DNA of 12,735 nt from an uncultured Verrucomicrobiales bacterium (GCA_946480965.1 CAMLMI010000111.1:1-12735); one strand, 5' to 3'. Shown: positions 1 to 7,380, counted from the first letter of the stretch. Notes: generated by a model from the sequence alone, not told the origin. Made by a program: numbers and translations.

Positions 1-850
1 CAACCTCAACCAGCGCGAGCTGATCCTCGACGCGCTGGAAGACCGCGCGGCGAACGATCCGAAATTCGCCGAACGCCTCGAAGCCGCCCGGCAACGGCGC
101 GGGCGCGATTCCTTCGAGGGGTTGTTCGTGAAGAACCTGGAGAACGTGCAGGGCGACGAACGCGACCACATCGTCATCTGCACCACGTTTGGCCCCGACG
201 CGCAGGGGAAGTTCCGGCGGAACTTCGGCGCGCTTTCTCGCGCCGGCGGCGAACGGCGCCTGAACGTCCTCGTGACCCGCGCCCGGGAAATGGTCCACGT
301 CCTCACGTCCATTCCGCGCCCGGAATATCTGTCGAACGAACCCCTGGCCGACGGCGTGCGCCCCACGGGCCGCCACCAGCTCTACGCCTACCTGCGCTTC
401 GCCGCGCGCTTGGCCGGGGACTTCGAGCAATGGCAGCAGGCCTTGGAACGCGCCACGCCCGCGACCGCCGCCGAATGCCTCGTCCAACCCACGCGTTCGC
501 CTTCGTCCGTCGTTGAGGTGCTGGGGCGGCGGTTGAAGGAGCAACACGCCGTCGGCTCCACCGCCTACTGGGGCAACGACGGGTTCTGCGTGGATCTGGC
601 GCTGGCCCATCCCCGGCTCCCAGCCGACGTCACCCTGGGCGTGCTGGCCGACTTCACCCGCTACCGCAAGACCCCGGACCCGATCGCCTGGGAACGGTTT
701 CGCAGCGCGATCCTGTCTTCCCAAGGCTGGCACCTGCACCGGCTCTGGTCTCCGGCCCTGTTCCGTAACCCCGAGGCGCTGCTGGAAACTCTCCGGAACC
801 AACACGCGTCCAAGGCCGAAACCGCCGTCCCGGCCCGACCCGAAGCCTGA
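1..850 (+). CDS. SF1 DNA helicase, C-terminal part, with endonuclease-fold tail (5' truncated by window)
   Basis: The reading frame is open from base 2 and ends at TGA 848-850; the start lies left of the window. The first ~60 visible codons read as the final part of a DNA2/NAM7-like superfamily 1 helicase: NLNQRE near the edge, NVQGDERDHI (motif V region, about 146-175) and GGERRLNVLVTRAR (motif VI, about 245-286), whose arginines contact ATP. A linker follows, then a ~100-residue tail (about 505-800) with GFCVDLAL, LGVLADF and GWHLHRLWS. This resembles the REase_MTES_1575/Vsr-like endonuclease domain that closes many large DUF4011-type helicases. The usual acidic I-E-x-D-G strand appears here as VLADF and the usual YH as YR, so nuclease activity is doubtful. 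The helicase call is strong; the tail domain call is moderate. The biological role is unknown; such proteins occur both in housekeeping and in defence settings, and this fragment does not decide between them. Confidence 0.85.
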   Translation, partial: NLNQRELILDALEDRAANDPKFAERLEAARQRRGRDSFEGLFVKNLENVQGDERDHIVICTTFGPDAQGKFRRNFGALSRAGGERRLNVLVTRAREMVHVLTSIPRPEYLSNEPLADGVRPTGRHQLYAYLRFAARLAGDFEQWQQALERATPATAAECLVQPTRSPSSVVEVLGRRLKEQHAVGSTAYWGNDGFCVDLALAHPRLPADVTLGVLADFTRYRKTPDPIAWERFRSAILSSQGWHLHRLWSPALFRNPEALLETLRNQHASKAETAVPARPEA

Positions 851-884
851 AAAGATTTCCGCTCGAAAAACGCCGGTTCACGGC

Positions 885-890
885 TAGTCT
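885..890 (+). promoter_or_regulatory. Possible -10 element (TAGTCT) for the DUF1573/cytochrome gene
   Basis: TAGTCT lies seven bases upstream of the ATG at 898 in the 47-base gap after the helicase gene. It keeps the key T, A and final T of TATAAT. No convincing -35 box is seen at the right distance, and no Shine-Dalgarno sequence lies between it and the ATG. If it is real, transcription would begin at or just before the start codon, giving a leaderless or nearly leaderless mRNA. Confidence 0.3.
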
Positions 891-897
891 CCGCCCC

Positions 898-1776
898 ATG
901 CGCGTTTCGTTTGCCGTCACCGCCGTGCTGTTGGCCTCGCTGCCTTTGTTGGCGCAGGTTCCCCCGTTGCCGCCGGTTCCTCCGGCTCCGACCACGCTCC
1001 AGCGGGCCCTGCCCACGGCCCAGCCGACCCCGACCACCGTCGCCGCGCCCGCCGCCAACCCGCTCGTCTGGGACGCTCCGCTGAAGGAGATCAAGGCCAA
1101 GCCCGGCGAGACCGAGGCGCTCTTCACCTTCTGGGTCACGAACACCTCCACCACGGCGGAAGCCTCGATCATCGCCGCGCGCAGCTCCTGCGGCTGCACC
1201 GTCGCCAAGCTCCCCAGCCAGCCCTGGACGCTGAAGCCGGGCGAGAGCGGCTCCATTTCCGCGACCATGAACGTGCTGGGCAAGCACGGGAAGGTCACGA
1301 AGACGATCACGTTGGAAACCACCGGCGGCCGCCAGATCCTTACCGTCAGCACCGATGTCCCCACCCCGGCCCCGGGCGCCGCGCTGCCCGCCATGAGCGA
1401 CCGCGAGCGCAACCAGATGGCCGCGCTCTCCGACCGTCAGGCCATCTTCCGCAACGACTGCGCCACCTGCCACGTGGAGCCCACCATCGGCCGCACCGGC
1501 GAAAAGCTCTTCGTCACCGCCTGCGGCATCTGCCACACGGCCGAACACCGCGCCGCGATGGTGCCCGACCTCTCCGCGCTGAAGGTGGACACCAACGCCG
1601 ACTACTGGCGCACCTGGATCACCCACGGCAAACCCGGCACGCTCATGGCCGCCTTCTCCAAGAAACACGGCGGCATCCTCGACGACGCCCAGATCGATTC
1701 GCTCGTGGAATACCTCGTCAAAGCCTATCCCTCCAAGGGTGCCGCCACGCCGACCGCCGCCCCGGCCGCAAAGTGA
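898..1776 (+). CDS. Secreted DUF1573 protein fused to cytochrome c domain (two CXXCH motifs)
   Basis: This 292-residue protein has an N-terminal signal peptide (about 1-19, ending LLAQ) and a proline-rich linker (about 21-55). A DUF1573 immunoglobulin-like domain follows (about 56-150), carrying the family's SSCGCT motif at 96-101. The C-terminal domain (about 178-276) is cytochrome c-like: CATCH at 188-192, CGICH at 209-213, and GTLMAAF with Met250 as a likely axial haem ligand. The tail is Ala/Pro-rich. It is predicted to act outside the cytoplasmic membrane, probably in electron transfer, but the partner is unknown. Two CXXCH motifs only 21 residues apart in one small fold could mean two haems, or one haem plus a structural cysteine pair. 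The ATG at 898 is chosen because it starts exactly at the signal peptide. The gene converges with the minus-strand operon; only 12 bases separate the two stop codons. The domain calls are strong and the role is inferred. Confidence 0.88.
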   Translation: MRVSFAVTAVLLASLPLLAQVPPLPPVPPAPTTLQRALPTAQPTPTTVAAPAANPLVWDAPLKEIKAKPGETEALFTFWVTNTSTTAEASIIAARSSCGCTVAKLPSQPWTLKPGESGSISATMNVLGKHGKVTKTITLETTGGRQILTVSTDVPTPAPGAALPAMSDRERNQMAALSDRQAIFRNDCATCHVEPTIGRTGEKLFVTACGICHTAEHRAAMVPDLSALKVDTNADYWRTWITHGKPGTLMAAFSKKHGGILDDAQIDSLVEYLVKAYPSKGAATPTAAPAAK

Positions 1777-1788
1777 GCGATCGGGCGT

Positions 1789-4125
1789 CTATTTGAGGAA
1801 GCCCGCCTCGAAGTTCGCTTCTGCCACGATGCGGCCTTCTCGACTCCAAACAGTCGCCCGGCCTTCGGCCACCGTTCCGCGCCAGCGGGACTCCGAACGC
1901 TTCACGCCATTCTCCCAATACGTGGTCCAGATCGAAGAACCATCCGCGCGTCGGTCCCACTCCCAGACCTTGGTGCCGTCGCTTCGGCGGAGAATCTCCA
2001 CGCCGTTTTTTCGGCCCAACGAGAACCGGGCTTCGTAGCGCACCGTGCCGTCCGGCTGCACCCAACGCTCCGGGCCGTCCTTCAAGTAGCGCCCGTCGTC
2101 GGCCAAGCCGCCGTTGCTTTCGATCTTCAGCCCTTCGGCCAACGAATTCCTCGGCGTGTTCTGCGCCGTTCTCTGCGCGGTGGAAGCCATCAACGCCGCA
2201 TCGTCGGACGCGTCCGGCGCATCGGACAACAGCCAGGCTTCGTTGAATTCAAAGTGCAGGCACGGCGTGTTCATCGTCGCGACGAGATGGATCAGGCCAT
2301 TCGGTGCCTGCCGCAGCGCGCTGTAGCCGAGCGTCGCAGGGTCGTTCCGATACTCCGGCTTCTCGTGCGGCTGCGCGCCGGGCAGCGGTTTGGTTTTCCA
2401 GGTGGCTCCGTCGTCGTCGGAAAAGGCCACGTAGCTGCCGCGGTTCGTGATGCCCGCCGGCGCGACGTTGCCGCGCTTCTGGAAATCGCCGGCGAAGACC
2501 AATCGGCCGCTGCGCATCTTCAGCAGGCTGGGGCGTTGGTTCACCGCCTGCGCGGCAAAGGGCGTCTTCGACTTCTCCCACGTCTTGCCGCCGTCGCGGG
2601 AAATGGACTGCGGCAGGTAGCCCTCGATGTCCGAGTTCTTCCCGCCCAACCCGAGCAACGCTCCGTCGCGCAACGCGGCCACGGTCGTGTGCCGTCCCGC
2701 CGTCCGCCCGCCGGTGTCGCGCCACGTGCGGCCCTCGTCGTCCGTGGCCCAGAGAACGGACTCCGCGCGGATCGCGTCGCTGGCCATGAAGATCGTCGAA
2801 CCAAGGCGGAGGGCCGAATTGATCGGCTGCTTGGAATGGCCGCCGACCGGTCCGCTGAATTCCGGGAACCGCACTTCGCTCCACGTGGCCCCGCTGTCGT
2901 CCGAGGTCATCCATTGGAACGGAAACGCTCCGGCCGCCATCTTCGTCCAACCCCAGAAAAGCCAGTGCCGTCCGCTCTTTTCCCAGTCGGTCCAGAGCAG
3001 CGTGGCGTGGTCGTTCACGTCCGGCGTGTCGAAGATCGGCTCGGGAAATCCCCACTCGTCCTCGCCGAAGCGCAGCCTCGCCGCCATCAGCGACACGCCC
3101 GGTTCATACTCGAAGTAGGACGTGTAGGTGATGAGCAGCACGTCGCCGTTCGGGCAGACCTCCAGCGCCGGGCTGTGGTTGTGTTTGCGGAACGACGGAT
3201 GGAACCCCGCCGCCGCGATGGCCGCGTCCGAAGCGTTGTCGGGCGGGATGGGGAGCAGGTGTCGTTTGCGGAAGTAGGGCTTTGACGGACCGCTCTTAAC
3301 CCGCTCATCCACCGGGCCGAGACCTTGCCGCACAAACGGGAGCTCCACCGGCGTCGGAGCCGTGGCCGGCAACGGAGCCTGCACGACGCGGAAACCGACG
3401 CGATGCGCGCCGAAGAGCTCGTTGGTGCCCGTGGCCTTCGCGCCCGCCTTCACGCCGAAGTCCGGCGGCAAACCCGCGCGGTTGGCCGAGCGCCGATAGT
3501 CCTGCGCCACACGGCCGACTTCGTCCTTCAACCGTTCGTCCGTGTCCGGCTTGTCGCCCCGCACCACGCGCACCAGGCCCGAGGCCGCGCCGATCGGATC
3601 GGCCGCTTCGCCGAACGGATACGCGCCATACCAGTCGAAGCACCACTCCATCACCTCGTCGTGCATTCCGGAAAGGCCCCAGGCGTTCGCGGTGGAAGCA
3701 TCGGCTGGAGGTTGGTCTCCGGAGCTGAAGGCATTCGTCGAACCCGCCCGGCAGGCGTATTCCCACTCGGCTTCGGTCGGGAGCCGATACGGTTTTCCTT
3801 CCCGGCGCGACAGCCAATCGCAGAACGCCGCCGCATCGGCCCAACTCACGCCCGTGGCCTTGCCCGCATGGCTGACGGCGTGGTCCGGGCGGAATTGGCG
3901 GAATTGCTCCAAGGTCACTTCGTTCGCGGAAATCCGAAAGGGCCGGGACAACGTCACGCGATGCACCGGACGCTCGTCCCAATCGCCCGTCTCGCTGCCC
4001 CGGAAAAAGCTGCCTTGCGGAACGGGTCTCAGCACCAGGCCCACGCTGTTCGTCGTCGGCTCCTCGGCTTGGACCGTGGTCCCGCACACCATCGCCGCCA
4101 CCAGGATTCCAATTCGCGCGTTCAT
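1789..4125 (-). CDS. Secreted fusion: FGE-like domain + sialidase-like propeller + YwqK/MORN-like repeats
   Basis: This 778-residue protein has a signal peptide (1-20, cleavage after VQA). Residues ~30-250 form a formylglycine-generating-enzyme/sulfatase-modifying-factor fold: VPQGSFFRGS, VTLEQF, VSWADAAAFCDWL, RLPTEAEWEYACRAG, EWCFDWYG and HRVGFRVV. The C-terminal part, where true FGEs carry their two active cysteines, has none here (about 187-216), so it is probably a binding or structural domain. Residues ~285-635 are a sialidase-like (BNR) beta-propeller with four Asp-boxes: 408-415, 461-468, 509-516 and 569-576. No FRIP-type arginine motif is visible, so sialic acid specificity is not supported. 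Residues ~665-775 hold short Trp/Tyr/Gly-rich repeats (for example YWENGVKRSESRW) like YwqK/MORN-variant repeats. It is the last gene of the minus operon, 22 bases after the GH127 stop. No Shine-Dalgarno precedes the ATG; the signal peptide supports the start. Domain calls are strong and the substrate is unknown. Confidence 0.87.
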   Translation of the reverse strand: MNARIGILVAAMVCGTTVQAEEPTTNSVGLVLRPVPQGSFFRGSETGDWDERPVHRVTLSRPFRISANEVTLEQFRQFRPDHAVSHAGKATGVSWADAAAFCDWLSRREGKPYRLPTEAEWEYACRAGSTNAFSSGDQPPADASTANAWGLSGMHDEVMEWCFDWYGAYPFGEAADPIGAASGLVRVVRGDKPDTDERLKDEVGRVAQDYRRSANRAGLPPDFGVKAGAKATGTNELFGAHRVGFRVVQAPLPATAPTPVELPFVRQGLGPVDERVKSGPSKPYFRKRHLLPIPPDNASDAAIAAAGFHPSFRKHNHSPALEVCPNGDVLLITYTSYFEYEPGVSLMAARLRFGEDEWGFPEPIFDTPDVNDHATLLWTDWEKSGRHWLFWGWTKMAAGAFPFQWMTSDDSGATWSEVRFPEFSGPVGGHSKQPINSALRLGSTIFMASDAIRAESVLWATDDEGRTWRDTGGRTAGRHTTVAALRDGALLGLGGKNSDIEGYLPQSISRDGGKTWEKSKTPFAAQAVNQRPSLLKMRSGRLVFAGDFQKRGNVAPAGITNRGSYVAFSDDDGATWKTKPLPGAQPHEKPEYRNDPATLGYSALRQAPNGLIHLVATMNTPCLHFEFNEAWLLSDAPDASDDAALMASTAQRTAQNTPRNSLAEGLKIESNGGLADDGRYLKDGPERWVQPDGTVRYEARFSLGRKNGVEILRRSDGTKVWEWDRRADGSSIWTTYWENGVKRSESRWRGTVAEGRATVWSREGRIVAEANFEAGFLK

Positions 4126-4147
4126 CGTTGTCGGAAAGAAACCGTCG

Positions 4148-6163
4148 TCAGTGTCGCCGCAGCCACACGCTCATCTCGCCGGACCCGCGATTGCCCCAGA
4201 CCGCGTAGGGCACCCATTGCACACGCAGCCGACGGAGCGTTGCAGGGGCGGAATCCATCGGACGATAGAGCTGTCCCCGCCAATCGCCGCCGGGCACCAC
4301 GGCCACTTCGCCGTCCAGGACCGTCACGCCGCCGAGCAACCGCCGGTCGTGCCGCGCGATCCAGTCCGCGTCGTCCGGCACTTCGATCTCGTTGATCTTT
4401 GGCCGCGACGCGGCGTCCGCCTTCGCGGAACCGAGATCGGCCGTCTCCAGGCAATAGACCACCGGCCCGCGTTTCAGTGCCGTCTGTCCGACCAGTTCCT
4501 CCACCAGCGGGTTCGCCTCCAGCCGTTCCACCGGCATGGGCAGATCCAGCTCCACCGCGTCGCCGTCACGCCAAGGCCCGGGCAGTTCCACGAACGTCCC
4601 CGGCACCGCCGCTGTCTCCAGCAAAGCGCCGTTCCGCCGCAGCGACGCGCTCCGGGCCCAGCCGGGGATCCTCAGGCGCAGCGCGAATTCGCCCGGCGCC
4701 TTTTCCACCACGATCCGCACCCGTCCGTTCCACGGATATTCGGTCTCCTGCCGCAGGTTCACCTCGACCCCGTTGGCCAGCTTCGTCCGAAGTTCGCCCC
4801 CGCCATACAGCGTGACCCAGACCGCGTTCGACGAAACGCCGTAGGCGTAGGTCGGCGACGCGGCGATGAGACGGACCAGATTGGGCGGACAGCAGAACGA
4901 GCTGACGAAGGGCACGCGCGTCCGCGACCAGCGCAACGGCTGGGGCATCGTGTCCGTCACCCGCAGCGGATTCGTGTAGAAGAAATTCGTCCCGTCGAGC
5001 CCCACGCCGGAAAGCACGCCGTTGTAGAGCGAGGTCTCCAGCACATCGACGAAGCGCGCCTCGCCCGTCGCGCGGAACATGCGCCAGTTCCACAGCACGT
5101 TGCCGATGGCGGCGCAGGTTTCGTTGTGGGCCGTCGTGTTCGGCAGCTCGTAGTTCCGGCCGTAGGCCTGGTGCGTGCGGGTGATCGTGTTTTGCCGGGA
5201 GGAACCGTAGGGCGAAGCGCCGTCGTGCAGCGCGCCGCAACCGCCGGTCACGTGGAGCTTCGTCGCGACGAGGTTGGTCCAGATCGGTTCCAACGGTTGC
5301 CAGAAGCTCCGGTCGCCCGTGGCGAGAAACAGGTCCGCCGCGCCCGCGTAGAGATAGTTGGCGCGCACCGCATGGCCCACCGCTTCGGTTTGTTCGGACA
5401 ACGGAATGCGGTCCTGGTTGTCGTCCCCGCCGTCGGAGATCTCCGCCCGCAGCGCGAAGAACCGCCGCGCCAGCTCCAAGTAACGCGCTTCTCTTGTCTC
5501 GCGATGCAGATCGACCAGCCCCATCAGATGCGACGGACAAACCGAACTTCGCGCCACCTCCGGCGGACCCGCCTTGAGCGTCGCCTCCAGGAAATCCGCC
5601 GCCCGCACCGCGACTCGCAGCAGCTCGTCCGAACCTGTGGTCTGATGATGAACGCACGCCGCCGTCATCAGGTGTCCGAGGTTATACATCTCGAAGTTGT
5701 GCCGGTCCTGGAACGGCACCGCGTTCGTGTCGCCCAACCGCGCCTTCACCAGCACCGGCGTGTGCAGATACCCGTCCGGCCGCTGGGCCGAGGCGATGGT
5801 GGAAACGGCTTCCCGAATCCAGCCGCCCAGCTCCGCATCGCGCGTCTCGCTCCAAACGATGCAGGCTCCTTCGAGCCACTTGTAGAAGTCGCCGTCATTG
5901 AACGGCGCGCCGCGATAACGGCCTGCCTTCAACCCAGCAGCGATGCGGAAGTTCTCCAGGTAATGCGTGCGATTCGTCCCCTCCATCAGCCGCCACATCG
6001 CCGGAACCGTCGTCTCGCGGTTCAACTTCGCGCGCTCCGCCCAGAACCCCTCTGTCCAGCGCGCCGCGCCCAATGGCACCGGCTCCACGACGGCCGCGTG
6101 CGCCGCGCCGAAGAATGCCGCGACCAGCCAGAGACACCGTCCGAGAAGTCGCCCCGCGCCCAT
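4148..6163 (-). CDS. GH127 (DUF1680) beta-L-arabinofuranosidase-family glycoside hydrolase, exported
   Basis: This 671-residue protein belongs to glycoside hydrolase family 127, whose founding member, HypBA1 of Bifidobacterium longum, releases beta-L-arabinofuranose using a zinc-bound cysteine nucleophile. Family landmarks are GDFYKWLEGA (91-100), EAVGHAVRANYLY (260-272), HVTGGCG (304-310), YELPN (338-342), NETC (347-350) and CCPPN (424-428). Glu348, Cys350, Cys424 and Cys425 match the HypBA1 zinc ligands Glu338, Cys340, Cys417 and Cys418. The position matching its acid/base Glu322, 16 residues before the zinc Glu, is Gln332 here (codon CAG, 5168-5170), so activity or mechanism may differ. 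I start the gene at ATG 6163 rather than further upstream, because this Met opens a signal peptide (MGAGRLLGRC to GAAHA, about 1-23) and lies eight bases after the sialidase stop. It is the middle gene of the operon. The family call is strong; the arabinofuranosidase activity is inferred. Confidence 0.92.
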   Translation of the reverse strand: MGAGRLLGRCLWLVAAFFGAAHAAVVEPVPLGAARWTEGFWAERAKLNRETTVPAMWRLMEGTNRTHYLENFRIAAGLKAGRYRGAPFNDGDFYKWLEGACIVWSETRDAELGGWIREAVSTIASAQRPDGYLHTPVLVKARLGDTNAVPFQDRHNFEMYNLGHLMTAACVHHQTTGSDELLRVAVRAADFLEATLKAGPPEVARSSVCPSHLMGLVDLHRETREARYLELARRFFALRAEISDGGDDNQDRIPLSEQTEAVGHAVRANYLYAGAADLFLATGDRSFWQPLEPIWTNLVATKLHVTGGCGALHDGASPYGSSRQNTITRTHQAYGRNYELPNTTAHNETCAAIGNVLWNWRMFRATGEARFVDVLETSLYNGVLSGVGLDGTNFFYTNPLRVTDTMPQPLRWSRTRVPFVSSFCCPPNLVRLIAASPTYAYGVSSNAVWVTLYGGGELRTKLANGVEVNLRQETEYPWNGRVRIVVEKAPGEFALRLRIPGWARSASLRRNGALLETAAVPGTFVELPGPWRDGDAVELDLPMPVERLEANPLVEELVGQTALKRGPVVYCLETADLGSAKADAASRPKINEIEVPDDADWIARHDRRLLGGVTVLDGEVAVVPGGDWRGQLYRPMDSAPATLRRLRVQWVPYAVWGNRGSGEMSVWLRRH

Positions 6164-6171
6164 GTCACCCG

Positions 6172-7239
6172 TCACTTTGGCCAGACGCCGTTCTCGATCG
6201 GGTGCAGCACCAGCTTCGCAGGGTCCAGCACCACGTGTTTGATCCGCTCGCGCCGCCACGTGTAGCTGAGGTGGACCAAGCCGTCGGAAGTCTGGATCAC
6301 CGCCGGATAGGAGAAGCCGTTCGGCGCCTTCGCGTCGTCCTCCAGCGCCAGCGCGGCTTCCCAGTGCTTGCCGTCCTTCGACAACGCGACGTTCAGCGGG
6401 CTGCGGATCTTCGGGGTGTCGCTGTGGTTATAGACCAGCAGATGCCGCCCGTCGCGCAGCGTCACCGCGTCGGTGCCCGAGTTCGGATTCGGCAGGCTCG
6501 TCGCGGTCATCGAGCCCCAGGTCTTGCCGCCGTCCTGCGACCAGATCTCGAAGACGCCGTTCGTTTTCGTGCGGCCCAGCGCCTGGAGCCGTTGGGCGGC
6601 ATGGAGCAGGATGCTCGGCTGGATCGCGGCGAAGACCTGGCCGTCGTTCAGCGGCGGCGTCGCCGTCCACGTCGCGCCGCCATCGGTCGAACGCTCGAAA
6701 TGCACGCGCCACCCCGCGTCGCCCTCGGTGCTGGTGCCGGAGACGATGTCGCCGTTGGCCAGCTGCACCGGCTTGTTCTTGATCGGACCGAGAATGCCGT
6801 CGGGCAGCCGCACGGGCTTCGACCAGGTCCGGCCGTCGTCGTCCGAGGTCATGACCATGCCCCACCATTCGCTCGGACTCGGGCCGACCTTGTAGAAGAG
6901 CCGCAACGGTCCGTCCTTGGCGCGGAAGAGCACGGGGTTCCAGGTCGGATAACGCACCGTCGGAGACTCCACGCCGTTGGCCACCTCGACGGGTGGCTGC
7001 CATGCGCCGTTGACGCGTCGCGAAGTCCAGATCGCCACGTCCGGATGCCGTTCGTAGGTGCCGCCGAAATACGCCGCGAGCAGCCCGTCCTTCGTCTCCA
7101 CCAGCGTGGAGGCATGGCACGACGGGAACGAAGCCTTCTCATAGAGGAACCCTTCGGAGACCACGCCCGGCGCGGCGGCGGACACGGCGATGGAACCCAG
7201 AAGAAGCGCGGACAGCACGGAGAGCCGGATGGTTTTCAT
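6172..7239 (-). CDS. Sialidase-like (BNR repeat) exported glycoside hydrolase
   Basis: This 355-residue protein begins with a signal peptide (MKTIRLSVLSALLLGSIAVSA). A single beta-propeller domain of the BNR_2 sialidase type fills the rest. Asp-boxes lie at 132-139 (SDDDGRTW), 184-191 (STDGGATW) and 234-241 (SQDGGKTW), with a degenerate one at 287-293. The N-terminal stretch CHASTLVETKDGLLAAYFGG (41-60), then HPDVAIWTSRR, is typical of this group in Bacteroidota and Verrucomicrobiota. I see no FRIP-type motif of classical neuraminidases, so the sugar it cleaves should not be assumed to be sialic acid; several unrelated exo-glycosidases use this fold. The open frame continues far upstream, but that part is antisense to the helicase gene; ATG 7239 starts the signal peptide and is the convincing start. 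It is the first gene of the minus operon, eight bases before the GH127 gene. Confidence 0.88.
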   Translation of the reverse strand: MKTIRLSVLSALLLGSIAVSAAAPGVVSEGFLYEKASFPSCHASTLVETKDGLLAAYFGGTYERHPDVAIWTSRRVNGAWQPPVEVANGVESPTVRYPTWNPVLFRAKDGPLRLFYKVGPSPSEWWGMVMTSDDDGRTWSKPVRLPDGILGPIKNKPVQLANGDIVSGTSTEGDAGWRVHFERSTDGGATWTATPPLNDGQVFAAIQPSILLHAAQRLQALGRTKTNGVFEIWSQDGGKTWGSMTATSLPNPNSGTDAVTLRDGRHLLVYNHSDTPKIRSPLNVALSKDGKHWEAALALEDDAKAPNGFSYPAVIQTSDGLVHLSYTWRRERIKHVVLDPAKLVLHPIENGVWPK

Positions 7240-7260
7240 GGTCTTTTCGGGAACTGCGAG

Positions 7261-7290
7261 ACCGTAGGTGCGCGCGCCTCCGCCGCTCAA
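7261..7290 (-). promoter_or_regulatory. Candidate promoter of the three-gene glycan operon
   Basis: On the minus strand, TTGAGC (plus 7285-7290) and TACGGT (plus 7261-7266) are separated by 18 bases. They lie 21 bases upstream of the sialidase-like gene's ATG, in the only gap that can hold the operon promoter. The -35 matches four of six sigma-70 consensus bases; the -10 keeps T, A and the final T. Supported by position and sequence only. Confidence 0.4.
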
Positions 7291-7341
7291 TGCCAAAGCC
7301 TCGGACCGTTCCCGCCATTCCCATGGACTTACCGCCCGCCA

Positions 7342-7371
7342 TTGACGGCCCCGGTCCGCCGGACACATTCC
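7342..7371 (+). promoter_or_regulatory. Candidate promoter of the Lhr-type helicase/PdeM unit
   Basis: TTGACG at 7342-7347 is a near-consensus -35 box. An 18-base spacer leads to CATTCC (7366-7371), a weak -10, nine bases before the proposed TTG start at 7381. It lies in the 141-base gap between the divergently transcribed glycan operon and repair unit. The -10 is poor, so the call rests mostly on the -35 and its position. The TTG at 7342 is also in frame with the helicase and could instead be an alternative start codon. Confidence 0.3.
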
Positions 7372-7380
7372 CGGCCTGCC

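Noticed and set aside
6164..6259. Longer N-terminus (32 extra residues) for the GH127 gene
   Set aside because: It would overlap the end of the sialidase-like gene, and it would bury the signal peptide that begins at Met 6163.
3542..6265. A 907-codon open frame on the plus strand, antisense to the fusion gene and the GH127 gene
   Set aside because: The translation is rich in Arg, Pro, Ala and His with no recognisable domain, and it mirrors two clearly real minus-strand genes. Long antisense frames are expected in GC-rich coding DNA.
6172..7239. Annotation of the propeller as a true neuraminidase (nanH-type)
   Set aside because: Asp-boxes and the BNR_2 fold are clear, but the FRIP-type arginine motif of classical sialidases is not visible, so sialic acid specificity would be over-annotation.
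6073..7380. Upstream extension of the helicase frame on the plus strand, antisense to the sialidase-like gene
   Set aside because: The frame is open but low-complexity in residue use, with no helicase-family similarity before about residue 16 of the proposed start. The sense strand here encodes a well-supported propeller with a signal peptide.
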